Assembly: GCF_000337455.1 (NCBI RefSeq)
Contig: NZ_AOIU01000028.1
Coordinates: 102,980-166,979 of the forward strand
Source of the DNA: Halosimplex carlsbadense 2-9-1
GTDB lineage: Archaea > Halobacteriota > Halobacteria > Halobacteriales > Haloarculaceae
Length of the DNA stretch: 64,000 nucleotides
Direction of reading: 5' to 3'
Positions 8,642-16,731 of this stretch are shown piece after piece; within the stretch, counting starts at the first letter, position 1; the number at the start of each line of letters is the position of its first letter. The position numbers were made by a program, and so were the translations under genes. The notes below the pieces were generated by a model. The model was not told the DNA's origin. It did no database searches and saw only the letters and a program-made list of their open reading frames with translations.

Positions 8642-9535
8642 TCAGTCCAGCGCCGATTCGACGCCCGACTGCAGCGCGGCGGCGTTGACGGTGTTGTACA
8701 GGAGCATCGCGCGGGTCATCGGACCGACGCCGCCCGGGACGGGCGTGATGGCCGACGCTTTCTCCTCGGCGCTCTCGAAGTCCACGTCGCCGACCAGCTC
8801 GTAACCCTTCTCGGTGTCGGCGTCGACCTGGTTGATGCCCACGTCGATCACGACCGCGCCCTCGCCGATCATCGAACCGTCGATCATCTCGGGGACGCCC
8901 GCGGCGGCGACGAGGATGTCGGCCTCACGGGTCTTCGCGGCCAGGTCCTCGGTGCGGGAGTGACAGACGGTCGTCGTCGCGTTGCCGCCGTCGCCGTACT
9001 GGATGAAGAGGTTCGCCATCGGCTTGCCGACCAGCCGCGAGCGGCCGACGACGACGGCCTCCTTGCCCTCGGTCTCCACGTCGGCCGCTGCGAGCAGGCG
9101 CTGGATGCCGTGGGGCGTGCAGGGTTTGTAGCGGGCGTCGCCGGCGACGAGCCGGCCGATGTTCTCCGGGTGGAGGCCGTCGACGTCTTTCTCGGGGTCG
9201 ATACTGCGGAGGACGCGTCGGTCGTCGACGTGGTCGGGGACGGGCATCTGCACGAGGATGCCGTTCACGTCGTCGTCGGCGTTCAGCTCGTCGATAGTGT
9301 CGTACAGCTCCGCGGCGTCGGCGTCGGAGTCGATGTCCACGTCGACGGTGTCGATGCCGACCTCCTCGCAGTCGTTCTGTTTCATCGAGACGTACGTCTC
9401 GCTGGCGGGGTCGTCGCTCATCAACACCGTCGCGAGCGTGGGTGTCACGTCTTCGTCGGCGAGGTCGTCGACCGCGTCGCTCACGTCGGCGCGCACGTCC
9501 TCGGCGACCGCGTTCCCGTCGATGATCTCGGTCAT
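8642..9535 (-). CDS. folD: Bifunctional methylene-THF dehydrogenase / methenyl-THF cyclohydrolase
   Basis: Interconverts 5,10-methylene-, 5,10-methenyl- and 10-formyl-tetrahydrofolate for one-carbon metabolism and purine synthesis. The 297-residue product has the family motifs: Y53-V-x-x-K-type active-site segment TYVSMKQNDCEEVGI, QMPVPDH, DPEKDVDGLHPENIG, the nucleotide site VVGRSRLVGKPMANLF, and C-terminal PVPGGVGPMTRAML. The ATG at 9535 (MTEIIDGNAVAE) fits family N-termini; an upstream frame adds nine unlike residues. Purine synthesis is also represented in this window by purF. Confidence 0.95.
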   Translation of the reverse strand: MTEIIDGNAVAEDVRADVSDAVDDLADEDVTPTLATVLMSDDPASETYVSMKQNDCEEVGIDTVDVDIDSDADAAELYDTIDELNADDDVNGILVQMPVPDHVDDRRVLRSIDPEKDVDGLHPENIGRLVAGDARYKPCTPHGIQRLLAAADVETEGKEAVVVGRSRLVGKPMANLFIQYGDGGNATTTVCHSRTEDLAAKTREADILVAAAGVPEMIDGSMIGEGAVVIDVGINQVDADTEKGYELVGDVDFESAEEKASAITPVPGGVGPMTRAMLLYNTVNAAALQSGVESALD

Positions 9536-9642
9536 ACTTCGAGAGGCGAGCGGGGACGGCAAGAAGGTCCCGGAAACAGGGCCGGGACAGTCGACACAGT
9601 CGACACAGTGGCGGGCAGCGCCGCTCGCGGGCTGCCGCCCGG

Positions 9643-9828
9643 TCAGGGGAGGAGCCGCTCCTCGCAGCTCCCGCAGACGAACAGCCCGTGGGACTCGGTG
9701 AGGTCGGTCAGCGACTCGCAGAGGTCACACTCCCGATAGACCGTCCGGGAGTAGCCCTCGGCTTCCTCGACGGGGTCGTTCGGACCGAGCGACGCGCCGC
9801 CGCCGGCCGGGGAAGGGGGTTCTGTCAC
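9643..9828 (-). CDS. Small zinc-finger protein (CxxC-CxxC)
   Basis: Protein of 61 residues from a GTG start at 9828, with an Asp/Glu/Pro-rich N-terminus and a single zinc finger, YRECDLCES then FVCGSCEERLLP. Haloarchaea encode many such small CPxCG-type proteins, some with regulatory roles, but this one has no assigned function. The frame is open further upstream to 9975, but that extension is Ala/Pro-rich and non-acidic, so I reject it. It sits upstream of folD on the same strand with a 107-bp gap. Confidence 0.6.
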   Translation of the reverse strand: MTEPPSPAGGGASLGPNDPVEEAEGYSRTVYRECDLCESLTDLTESHGLFVCGSCEERLLP

Positions 9829-9964
9829 GGTCAACAACAGTTGAGCGCGCACGGCAAAGAACGTAGCGGGCGGGCGCGGCGCCGGGGTCGCCGTCGCGGA
9901 CGCTCCGAGTGAGGCGCCGCCGCGGAATAACAGCACACTTGCCGCCGGAGGGAGAGATGTGAGT

Positions 9965-11041
9965 ATGCAGGTCAACGACCGTCACCCGACGACGGAGGGT
10001 CGGGAGCGGGTCACCCTCGTCCCCGAGAGCCTGGACGACCTCTGGCACCTCACCTACATCGTCGAGCCGGGCGATCTCGTCTCCGGGGACACGACGCGGC
10101 GCATCCAGCGCAACGACGACGACATGCGCGACACCGGCGGCGAGCGCGAGCACATGTGGATCGAACTCGAGGTCGACGACGTGGAGTTCGCCAAGTTCGC
10201 CAACCGACTCCGGGTCGGCGGCGTCATCGTCGACTGCTCCCGGGAGGACCAGCTCGACTTCCACCACACGCTCAACCTCGAACCCTTCGAGGAGCTGGAG
10301 GTCGAGAAGGTCTGGAAGCCCGACCAGGACGACCGTCTGAGCGAAGCGGTCGAGGCCACCGAGAACCCCGACGTGGCCATCGCCACCGTCGAGGAGGGCG
10401 AAGCCTACGTCCACACCGTCGCCCAGTACGGCACCGAGGAGCGCGCCTCGATCACCGGCCCGACCGGCAAGGCCGCGTGGGGCGACGGCGCCCGGCCCCG
10501 CGAGGAACTGTTCGAGGAACTGGCCACGGTCCTCGCTCGGATGGACGTGGAGGCGGTCATCCTCGCCGGTCCCGGATTCACCAAGCAGGACGCGCTGGAC
10601 TACATCGAGGAGAACGAGCGAGACCTGGCCGACCGGATCACGACCGTCGACACCACCGGCGTCGGCGACCGAGGCGTCCACGAAGTCCTGAAGCGCGGCG
10701 CCGTCGACGAGGTCCAGACCCAGACGCGCATCTCCGCGGAGGCAGACCTGGTCGACGAGCTGACCGAGCGCATCGCCACGGGGTCGGAGGTCGCCTACGG
10801 TCCCGACCAGGTCGCCGAGGCGGCCGACTTCGGCGCCATCGAGCAGTTGCTCGTCCTCGACGAGCGCCTGCGCGCCGAACGCGGCGACGAAGGCGACTGG
10901 GACATCGACGTCGACGCCGTCATCGAGACGACCGAGCAGAAGGGCGGCGAGGTGACTGTCTTCTCCGGCGAGTTCGACCCCGGCCAGCAGCTTCGCAACC
11001 TCGGCGGCATCGCCGCGCTGTTGCGCTACCGGATCGACTGA
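9965..11041 (+). CDS. pelA: mRNA surveillance protein Pelota (Dom34 homologue)
   Basis: Rescues stalled ribosomes together with aEF1-alpha/ABCE1, entering the A site without a stop codon. The 358-residue product shows the three Pelota domains. The Sm-like N-domain spans about residues 1-125 ([16 protein letters not shown] and [19 protein letters not shown]). The central eRF1-like domain has [12 protein letters not shown]. The C-terminal L30e-like domain has [14 protein letters not shown] and ends with [21 protein letters not shown]. No GGQ motif is present, as expected. A GGAGG at 9947-9951 precedes both a GTG (9959) and the ATG (9965), so the start may be two codons earlier. Confidence 0.95.
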   Translation: MQVNDRHPTTEGRERVTLVPESLDDLWHLTYIVEPGDLVSGDTTRRIQRNDDDMRDTGGEREHMWIELEVDDVEFAKFANRLRVGGVIVDCSREDQLDFHHTLNLEPFEELEVEKVWKPDQDDRLSEAVEATENPDVAIATVEEGEAYVHTVAQYGTEERASITGPTGKAAWGDGARPREELFEELATVLARMDVEAVILAGPGFTKQDALDYIEENERDLADRITTVDTTGVGDRGVHEVLKRGAVDEVQTQTRISAEADLVDELTERIATGSEVAYGPDQVAEAADFGAIEQLLVLDERLRAERGDEGDWDIDVDAVIETTEQKGGEVTVFSGEFDPGQQLRNLGGIAALLRYRID

Positions 11042-11050
11042 CCGCCCACA

Positions 11051-11094
11051 GTCCGCTCGGAGTCCGCCCGCACTCCGCCCGCAGTCCGCTCGCG
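11051..11094. repeat. Four imperfect 11-bp tandem repeats
   Basis: Just after pelA, four units of the type GTCCGCNCGCA follow head to tail at 11051, 11062, 11073 and 11084, each differing by one to three bases. They lie in the 170-bp spacer before the histidine kinase gene. Confidence 0.6.
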
Positions 11095-11211
11095 TCGATC
11101 GGGACGTGACCGCGCCGTGACGGCGATCCTGGTCCGTTTCACAGTTGATAACCGCGCCGAAAGGATTTACCTGCAGGTTTCCGAAGATGTGATAGTTACC
11201 CAGAGGTCGCC

Positions 11212-12372
11212 ATGGGATTCGAACAACGCCAAGACTTCGCGCGGCAGGTCGCCGACCTCAACAAGTACGGACAGGCGCTGAACCAGTGCGAGTCCGTCGA
11301 CGAGGTCGTCTCGCTGACGCTGGAGGCGATCACGATCCTCTTCGAGCTGACCGACGTGACCGTCGTCGAGGTCCGCGACGGCGACCTGCACGTCGTCGGG
11401 AGCACGAACCCCGAGGTCTCCGCCGGCGGGACGCCCGGCGAGGTGGCTCGGGAGGCACACGAGACCGGCGACACGATCACCGTCAGCGGCGAGGAGGCGG
11501 GGTTCGGCGACGGCGCCGACACCACGGCCACGCTGGCCGTCCCCGAGGGGATCGTCGACGAACCGATCTGCGTGATCGTCGTCCGCTCGTCGAGCGACGA
11601 GGCGTTCGGCGACGAGGTGGTTCGACCGATGGAGATCCTCGCGACCCACGCTGCGACGGCGATCAGCAACATCCGGTCGCGCGAGCGCCTCGAACGCGCC
11701 CGCCAGGATCTGGAGACTCGCAAGGAGATGGTCGAGATGTACGACCGCCTGCTCCGCCACGACATCGGCAACGACCTGCAGATCATCGCCGGGTTCGCCA
11801 ATGCCGTCTCCGAGATGGTCGACGACGACCAGGCGGGCGAGTACGTCGGCAAGATCGAACGCGCCGCCAGCAACTCAGCGGACCTCATCGAGCGCGTCGG
11901 CGACCTCGTCTCGACGCTCGAAGCGCAGGACGAACCGGACGCCCGGGACCTGCGCCCGCTGCTCGAAGCCACCGTCCGCGACGCGGCCGACCAGTACGAA
12001 AGCCTCTCGGTCGATTTCGACCCCGCCGACTTCGAGTATCGCGTCTACGCCGGCGACCTGGTCGACTCGGTGTTCACCAACGTCCTCACCAACGCCGCGG
12101 TCCACAACGACGGCGACGTGACCGTCGACCTCTACGCGGAGACGCCCGCGCCCGACCGCCTCGTCGTCGGGATGGCCGACGACGGGAGCGGTATCGAACC
12201 CGACCTGCGCGAGGACATCTTCGAGATGGGCGTCAAGGGCGAAGACAGCGAGGGGACCGGGTTCGGCCTCGGGTTCGTCCGCGCGCTCACCGAGTCCTAC
12301 GGCGGGACCGTCGAAGTCCGCGAGAGCGACGCCGGCGGCGCCGACTTCCGGGTGACGCTCGAACGGGTCTGA
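11212..12372 (+). CDS. GAF-domain sensor histidine kinase
   Basis: Soluble two-component kinase of 386 residues with no membrane segment. A GAF-like sensor domain (about residues 20-155) is followed by a helical linker. The dimerisation box has the phospho-acceptor His183 in RLLRHDIGNDLQ, then comes a HATPase_c domain with the N-box FTNVLTNAAVHN, DDGSGI and GFGLGF. The HD-I-GN variant of the H-box is typical of haloarchaeal kinases. No response regulator is adjacent, so its partner lies elsewhere. The signal sensed is unknown. Confidence 0.9.
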   Translation: MGFEQRQDFARQVADLNKYGQALNQCESVDEVVSLTLEAITILFELTDVTVVEVRDGDLHVVGSTNPEVSAGGTPGEVAREAHETGDTITVSGEEAGFGDGADTTATLAVPEGIVDEPICVIVVRSSSDEAFGDEVVRPMEILATHAATAISNIRSRERLERARQDLETRKEMVEMYDRLLRHDIGNDLQIIAGFANAVSEMVDDDQAGEYVGKIERAASNSADLIERVGDLVSTLEAQDEPDARDLRPLLEATVRDAADQYESLSVDFDPADFEYRVYAGDLVDSVFTNVLTNAAVHNDGDVTVDLYAETPAPDRLVVGMADDGSGIEPDLREDIFEMGVKGEDSEGTGFGLGFVRALTESYGGTVEVRESDAGGADFRVTLERV

Positions 12373-12426
12373 CCGTCGGCCGAGATTTATCAGCCGGCCG
12401 CCCCACGCTCCGGTAGAGACCTCTCG

Positions 12427-12873
12427 ATGGATCGACTCACCGGCGACTGGGACCGCGACCGGACCGAACAGTTCCTCGACGAGCAGACCATCCCGGTACG
12501 GCTCGCGACCCGCACACCGCGAGGCGGCCTCTGGATGCTCTCGCTGTGGTATCGCTACCGCGACGGCGCCCTCGAATGCGCCACCGGCGCGAACGCCAAG
12601 ATCGTCGAGTATCTCCGCGAGAACGCCGACGTCGCCTTCGAGATATCGACCAACGACGTTCCGTACCGGGGCGTCCGCGGCGCGGGGACCGCCGATATCG
12701 CTCCCGACGAGGACAAGGCCGTCCTCCGCGACCTCGTCGAACGGTACCTCGGGGACACCGACTCGCAACTCGCCCGCTCGCTCCTCTCGCCCGACCGCGA
12801 CGAGGTGCGCATCCGCGTCGACGTCGACCGCGCCTACACCTGGGACTTCTCCGACCGGATGGGCGGAGAGTGA
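12427..12873 (+). CDS. Pyridoxamine 5'-phosphate oxidase-like FMN-binding split-barrel protein
   Basis: The 148-residue product has the split-barrel pattern of the PPOX superfamily: TIPVRLATRTPRGGLWMLSLWYRY, followed by GALECATG and a late RVDVDRAYTWDFSDRM strand. Members bind FMN or F420 and catalyse redox reactions or act as flavin-binding regulators. The sequence does not show true PdxH activity. It follows the histidine kinase by 54 bp on the same strand, and a functional link is not established. Confidence 0.8.
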   Translation: MDRLTGDWDRDRTEQFLDEQTIPVRLATRTPRGGLWMLSLWYRYRDGALECATGANAKIVEYLRENADVAFEISTNDVPYRGVRGAGTADIAPDEDKAVLRDLVERYLGDTDSQLARSLLSPDRDEVRIRVDVDRAYTWDFSDRMGGE

Positions 12874-12911
12874 CCGGTTAGCCACGAGCGTCGTCCGAAC
12901 GGGGACACAGG

Positions 12912-13688
12912 TCAGTCGATATCGAGCGACAACCCGTCGGCGGCGAATCGGACGTCGCCGCCGTACCGCTGGCCGATCGAATCCAGCATCTCGTCGTGGT
13001 GGCCGTCGGTGTGCGGATAGAGGTGGGTCAGGTACACGCGACCGACTTCGCCGTCCGCGTCGGCCAGCGCCGCACCCAACTCGCTCGGCGTGGGGTGGTT
13101 GTCCACGTCGACGCTGTCGGGGAACGAACAGTCGTGGGCCAGCACGGCGGCGCCGTCGGCGAAGTCGACCAACTCGGGGAACGCTTCGGTGTCGCCGCTG
13201 AAGACGAACGACGCCGACTCGCCGTCGGACCCCCCGCTCGCGTCTGCTTGGACGAACCGGTAAGCGAGACAGTACATCGAGTGTCGGACCTCGAAGCCGG
13301 TCACGTCGAAGCCCGCGAGCGAGAACGACTCCGAACCGACCTCGCGAAACTCCAGATCCATCCGGTCCTGAAGGTAGTCGTGAACGCCGAGCAGGTCCGT
13401 CACGAACTCCTCGGTGCCCTCGGGGCCGGCGACCGTCAGCTCGGTCGCGCCGGCGAGCCAGCGGGCTTTCAGGGCCGGCAGGAGGTCGGAGACGTGGTCG
13501 AGGTGGTGGTGGGTCAACAGGACGGCGTCGATGCCCTCGCAGCCCACGTCGGTCCGCTGGAGGGCGTGGAGGACGCCGCTGCCGCAGTCGACGAGCAGCG
13601 TTCCGCCGGCCGATTCCAGCAGGATGCCGGTCTGGAACCGCTCGCCGGTCGGCATCGCACTCCCCGTGCCCAGAAAGGTGACGCGCAT
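12912..13688 (-). CDS. MBL-fold metallo-hydrolase (RNase Z/arylsulfatase-like)
   Basis: Metallo-beta-lactamase fold hydrolase of 258 residues. The metal motif THHHLDH is at residues 59-65. Further ligands are probably His in FEVRHSMY, Asp in FSGDTEAF and His in YLTHLYPHTD. The N-terminus MRVTFLGTGSAMPTGER is characteristic of the RNase Z-like subgroup, which includes tRNA 3' nucleases, arylsulfatases and cyclic-nucleotide phosphodiesterases. It lacks the extended exosite arm of tRNase Z, so the substrate is open. It is convergent with the split-barrel gene. Confidence 0.85.
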   Translation of the reverse strand: MRVTFLGTGSAMPTGERFQTGILLESAGGTLLVDCGSGVLHALQRTDVGCEGIDAVLLTHHHLDHVSDLLPALKARWLAGATELTVAGPEGTEEFVTDLLGVHDYLQDRMDLEFREVGSESFSLAGFDVTGFEVRHSMYCLAYRFVQADASGGSDGESASFVFSGDTEAFPELVDFADGAAVLAHDCSFPDSVDVDNHPTPSELGAALADADGEVGRVYLTHLYPHTDGHHDEMLDSIGQRYGGDVRFAADGLSLDID

Positions 13689-13758
13689 ATCCGCCAGTCG
13701 GGCGCGATCGTAAAAATCGTGTCGTGGGTCCGGGGCGACCGGACGTAGCGGACGACCG

Positions 13759-16332
13759 CTACTCGTCGGTCGTCCGGGCCGACGGCGTCAGTCGACTGTT
13801 GTGCCGCCGGTCGACATCGACGTACTCGACGTTCGAGGTGGTCGGCTCGGCCTTCTCGTACCGACCGCCGTTGGTGGCGTCGTGCATCGCCGGTCCCTCC
13901 AGGTCGGGGCCGCCCGTCTTGAACCGCGTCGGCGGCGGCGCGATGTCGTTGTCGGTCCCGTCACGGCCGACGAACACGGTGTTTCGGGTCTCCGAGCCGC
14001 CCATCGCGAAGTGGCCGATGTTGAAGTCCGCGATCACGCTGTCTTCGAGGACGGACGTCTGGAACTCGGTCCAGACCCCCGAGTGTTCGCACTTGTAAGC
14101 GGTGAAGCCGGCGAGTCGGTCGGACCGGTCGCTCGGGATCTCGTCGGGGTCGATCTCCATCGGTTCGAGCTGCATCATCAGCCCGATCCCCTGACAGATG
14201 TGCTGGTAGTGGGATATCCGCCACGAGCGCAGGAGCTCGTCTTCGCCGACGTCTCCCGTGTACCCGTCGAGTTGCCGCTGCGGGCGAACCGAATAGGAGT
14301 GAGCGACGTTGTCTTCGAACTGGACGTCGAACTGGGCGGCGTCGAGTCCGACGTCCGTCTCGTCGTGACCGTCGTAGAAGAAGCCCATCGCGCCGTAGCC
14401 GCCGGCGGCGTGGTTCCCCACGAGGGTGTTGTTGGGGTTGGAGATCCAGAACGCGGCCGGTCGGAACGCGTTCTGTTGTTTAGGCCGACGACGCACGTCG
14501 CCCGGGTTCGCCAAATTCCCACCGAAGGCGCGGTCGCGCTCTCTGACGACCTTCGTCAGCATCGCCAGGTTCTCCCTGAAGACGTTGCCTTCCTCCTCCG
14601 GGAGGCCCTGCTCTACGAGGTAGGAGTGGCCGATCGTGTCGAACACGACGTTGCGCTCGATCTCGACGTTGCCGGTCCCGTGAGCGTTGATACCGCGGTT
14701 GAAACTGTGCCACACGCTGTTGTGCCTGAGGTACGACCCCTCCTGGTCGCCCGCGTGGTGGAAGTGCAGCGGATACCTGGCCTGGAGCCCGCTCTGGCCG
14801 CAGCGGAAGGCTTCGAGCCCTTCGATCCGAACCCGACCCGGGTCGGCGAAGATGGCGTGGCCGCCGAAGCCTGCGGCGTACTCCGAGTCGACGCCGCGGT
14901 CGCGGTCGGCGTAGCTGAGGTCGTCGCCGCGGAGTTCGACGTTTCGCGTGAGCAGTCCGACTTCGGCTCGCATGTCGAGTTCCGTCCCGGCGTGGGTCTC
15001 GACGGCGCCGTAGTGGTCGTGGTCCAGCGGTTCTTCGAGCGTCACCTGATTCCCGCTGACGGACGCGACCGTCCGTCGTTCGGCCTGCCAGGGGTCCGAG
15101 CCACTGGGCGCGATCGCTATCCGGTCGCCCGCCTCCCAATCGGCCGCGTTCGCGAGCGTGAGCGTCTCCGTACCGGCGTCGGCGTGCGCGTCGAGCTGGG
15201 TCCAGTCGGTCTTGTCCCGGCTGGCGCCGTGGATTTCGATCGACCCGCCGTCCCAGGTGCCGAGGAGCTTCGTCCCGATCGCCTCGGCGCCCTCGCCCCG
15301 GACGTTCTCGCCGCCGAGTCCGACGAGCGCGATCCGAGCGTCGTGCTCGTACGGGTCGTCCTCGGAGCCGATGCGGACGAGTGCGTTCGACCCCTCGGCG
15401 AGCAGCCACGTCGTCGTGAGTTCCAGGTCGACGTCCTCCCCGTCGTCGCCCCCCGGAACGATCGAACAGGACTCGACCTCCTGCCAGACCTGCGCCTCGC
15501 CCGGTTCGTCGTCCTGCGTGTACCACTGGGCTTCCCAGTTTTTGCCGCCGTACGAGACCACGTCACCGGACCGGTAGGCGGTTTCGTGCGAGTCGCTCGG
15601 TCGCCACCGCTGGGCGCACGCGGCCGCGTCACCGTCGAAGCGGGCGTCGTCGTCGGCGCTCTCCGTCTCGGGAGCGTCGACGCCGACCGACGCCTCGGCA
15701 CTCTCGCCGTCGCCTCCCCCGTCGCCGGTCTCCTCGCACGGTCCGAGTTCCGTCCAGGGCCCGTAGCGACGTGCGCCCGGTTCGTCGCCTCTGGTCCACC
15801 ACTCGGCTTCCCAGCGCGTGCCGTCGTACGTCGCCTCGTCACCGTCCCTGTACACCGTCTCGGGATCCCAAGCGGGCGCACAGGACGATTCCGCGCCCGT
15901 ATCGCCGCCGTCACCGCTTCCACTGCCACCGCCGTCGTTGCCGTCTCCGTCACCGCTACTACTGTCGTCACCGCCGTCACCGCTGTCGCTGCTCTCGTCG
16001 TCGCCGCCGTCACCGTTGCTATCGTCGGTAGACTCGACGATCGAGCCGTCGGCGAATTCGAGCGTCCCGTTGACGAGGACGCCGTTCAGCGGCGGCGGAC
16101 TCGTGTCGAGCACGACGTGGTCGCCCTCCTCGATGGTGACTTTGTCCCCCCGTTCGGGCGGCGAGCCGTCCCACGTCTCCGGGTTCGACCACTTGCTCCG
16201 TTCGCCGTCTGTCTGTGCCGTTGCCGTCGCCGCTCCGAGGGCGCCGGCAGCCACGAGACCACCAGCCGCCTGGAGAAAGCGTCGCCTGTTCAGCGCCCCC
16301 CGATGCGCGTCGTTGTTACTGTTATCTGACAT
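13759..16332 (-). CDS. Tat-exported G8-domain/beta-helix protein (CEMIP/TMEM2-like) with two chitin-binding-type modules
   Basis: Probable extracellular polysaccharide-acting protein of 857 residues. A twin-arginine signal (NRRRFLQAAGG, residues 15-25) ends near TATAQ at 40. The first half of a G8 domain (WSNPETWDG to GTLEFADG) covers residues 48-96. A Gly/Asp/Ser linker and two about 45-residue modules follow at 151-199 and 239-289, each with Cys at both ends and the W-Y-GD-Y-G-W-A-W pattern of type-3 chitin-binding (CBM5/12) modules. The second G8 half resumes at 302-340. Residues 490-600 carry the CEMIP/TMEM2 hallmark (RYPLHFHHAGDQEGSYLR, NSVWHSFNRGINAHGT, VVFDTIGHSYLVEQG) of the right-handed beta-helix. 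The ATG at 16332 starts the Tat signal; an ATG 25 codons upstream is rejected. Vertebrate relatives cleave hyaluronan; the substrate here is unknown. Confidence 0.85.
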   Translation of the reverse strand: MSDNSNNDAHRGALNRRRFLQAAGGLVAAGALGAATATAQTDGERSKWSNPETWDGSPPERGDKVTIEEGDHVVLDTSPPPLNGVLVNGTLEFADGSIVESTDDSNGDGGDDESSDSGDGGDDSSSGDGDGNDGGGSGSGDGGDTGAESSCAPAWDPETVYRDGDEATYDGTRWEAEWWTRGDEPGARRYGPWTELGPCEETGDGGGDGESAEASVGVDAPETESADDDARFDGDAAACAQRWRPSDSHETAYRSGDVVSYGGKNWEAQWYTQDDEPGEAQVWQEVESCSIVPGGDDGEDVDLELTTTWLLAEGSNALVRIGSEDDPYEHDARIALVGLGGENVRGEGAEAIGTKLLGTWDGGSIEIHGASRDKTDWTQLDAHADAGTETLTLANAADWEAGDRIAIAPSGSDPWQAERRTVASVSGNQVTLEEPLDHDHYGAVETHAGTELDMRAEVGLLTRNVELRGDDLSYADRDRGVDSEYAAGFGGHAIFADPGRVRIEGLEAFRCGQSGLQARYPLHFHHAGDQEGSYLRHNSVWHSFNRGINAHGTGNVEIERNVVFDTIGHSYLVEQGLPEEEGNVFRENLAMLTKVVRERDRAFGGNLANPGDVRRRPKQQNAFRPAAFWISNPNNTLVGNHAAGGYGAMGFFYDGHDETDVGLDAAQFDVQFEDNVAHSYSVRPQRQLDGYTGDVGEDELLRSWRISHYQHICQGIGLMMQLEPMEIDPDEIPSDRSDRLAGFTAYKCEHSGVWTEFQTSVLEDSVIADFNIGHFAMGGSETRNTVFVGRDGTDNDIAPPPTRFKTGGPDLEGPAMHDATNGGRYEKAEPTTSNVEYVDVDRRHNSRLTPSARTTDE

Positions 16333-16731
16333 TGTTGGTGTGCGTGTTCGTTCTGTCGGGTCCGGGACGTCGACGAACGAACGCCGCACCGCTCTGGGTC
16401 GTCTCACACGACGGATCCACCGCTACTCGCACGCGGAGACGCGAAGCCGTGACGATGATTCCCCCCCTTGCAGCACGGGTCCCCCTATCGAGCGTCCCAT
16501 CTCGTCGATTTAGTGCCAGTCAATTAAGTTTTAACATCCAGATACACAAACAACTCTCTCGATTCGGGCGGAGTGCATCACGACGCGACGAGCGAGCGGT
16601 GGGTGTCGGAAGTCGGTCCGTCCACAGCGAGCGAGGAAGTCACGAACCGACCGGTCTCGGAGTCGGACCAGTTTCACCCCGCGGTCCAAACCCACTTGAC
16701 GGCGCGGTGCTAACCGGAGAGCCGAGGCCAC
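16333..16731. other. 399-bp divergent intergenic region
   Basis: Separates the exported G8 protein (minus) from the Lhr helicase (plus). An AT-rich patch around 16521-16540 containing TTAAGTTTTAA could serve as a promoter in either direction, at about 190-200 bp from each start. I see no gene or tRNA in it. Confidence 0.4.

Noticed and set aside
13801..16329. 842-codon open frame on the plus strand
   Set aside because: Antisense to the G8 protein, whose Tat signal and domains prove the minus strand to be coding.
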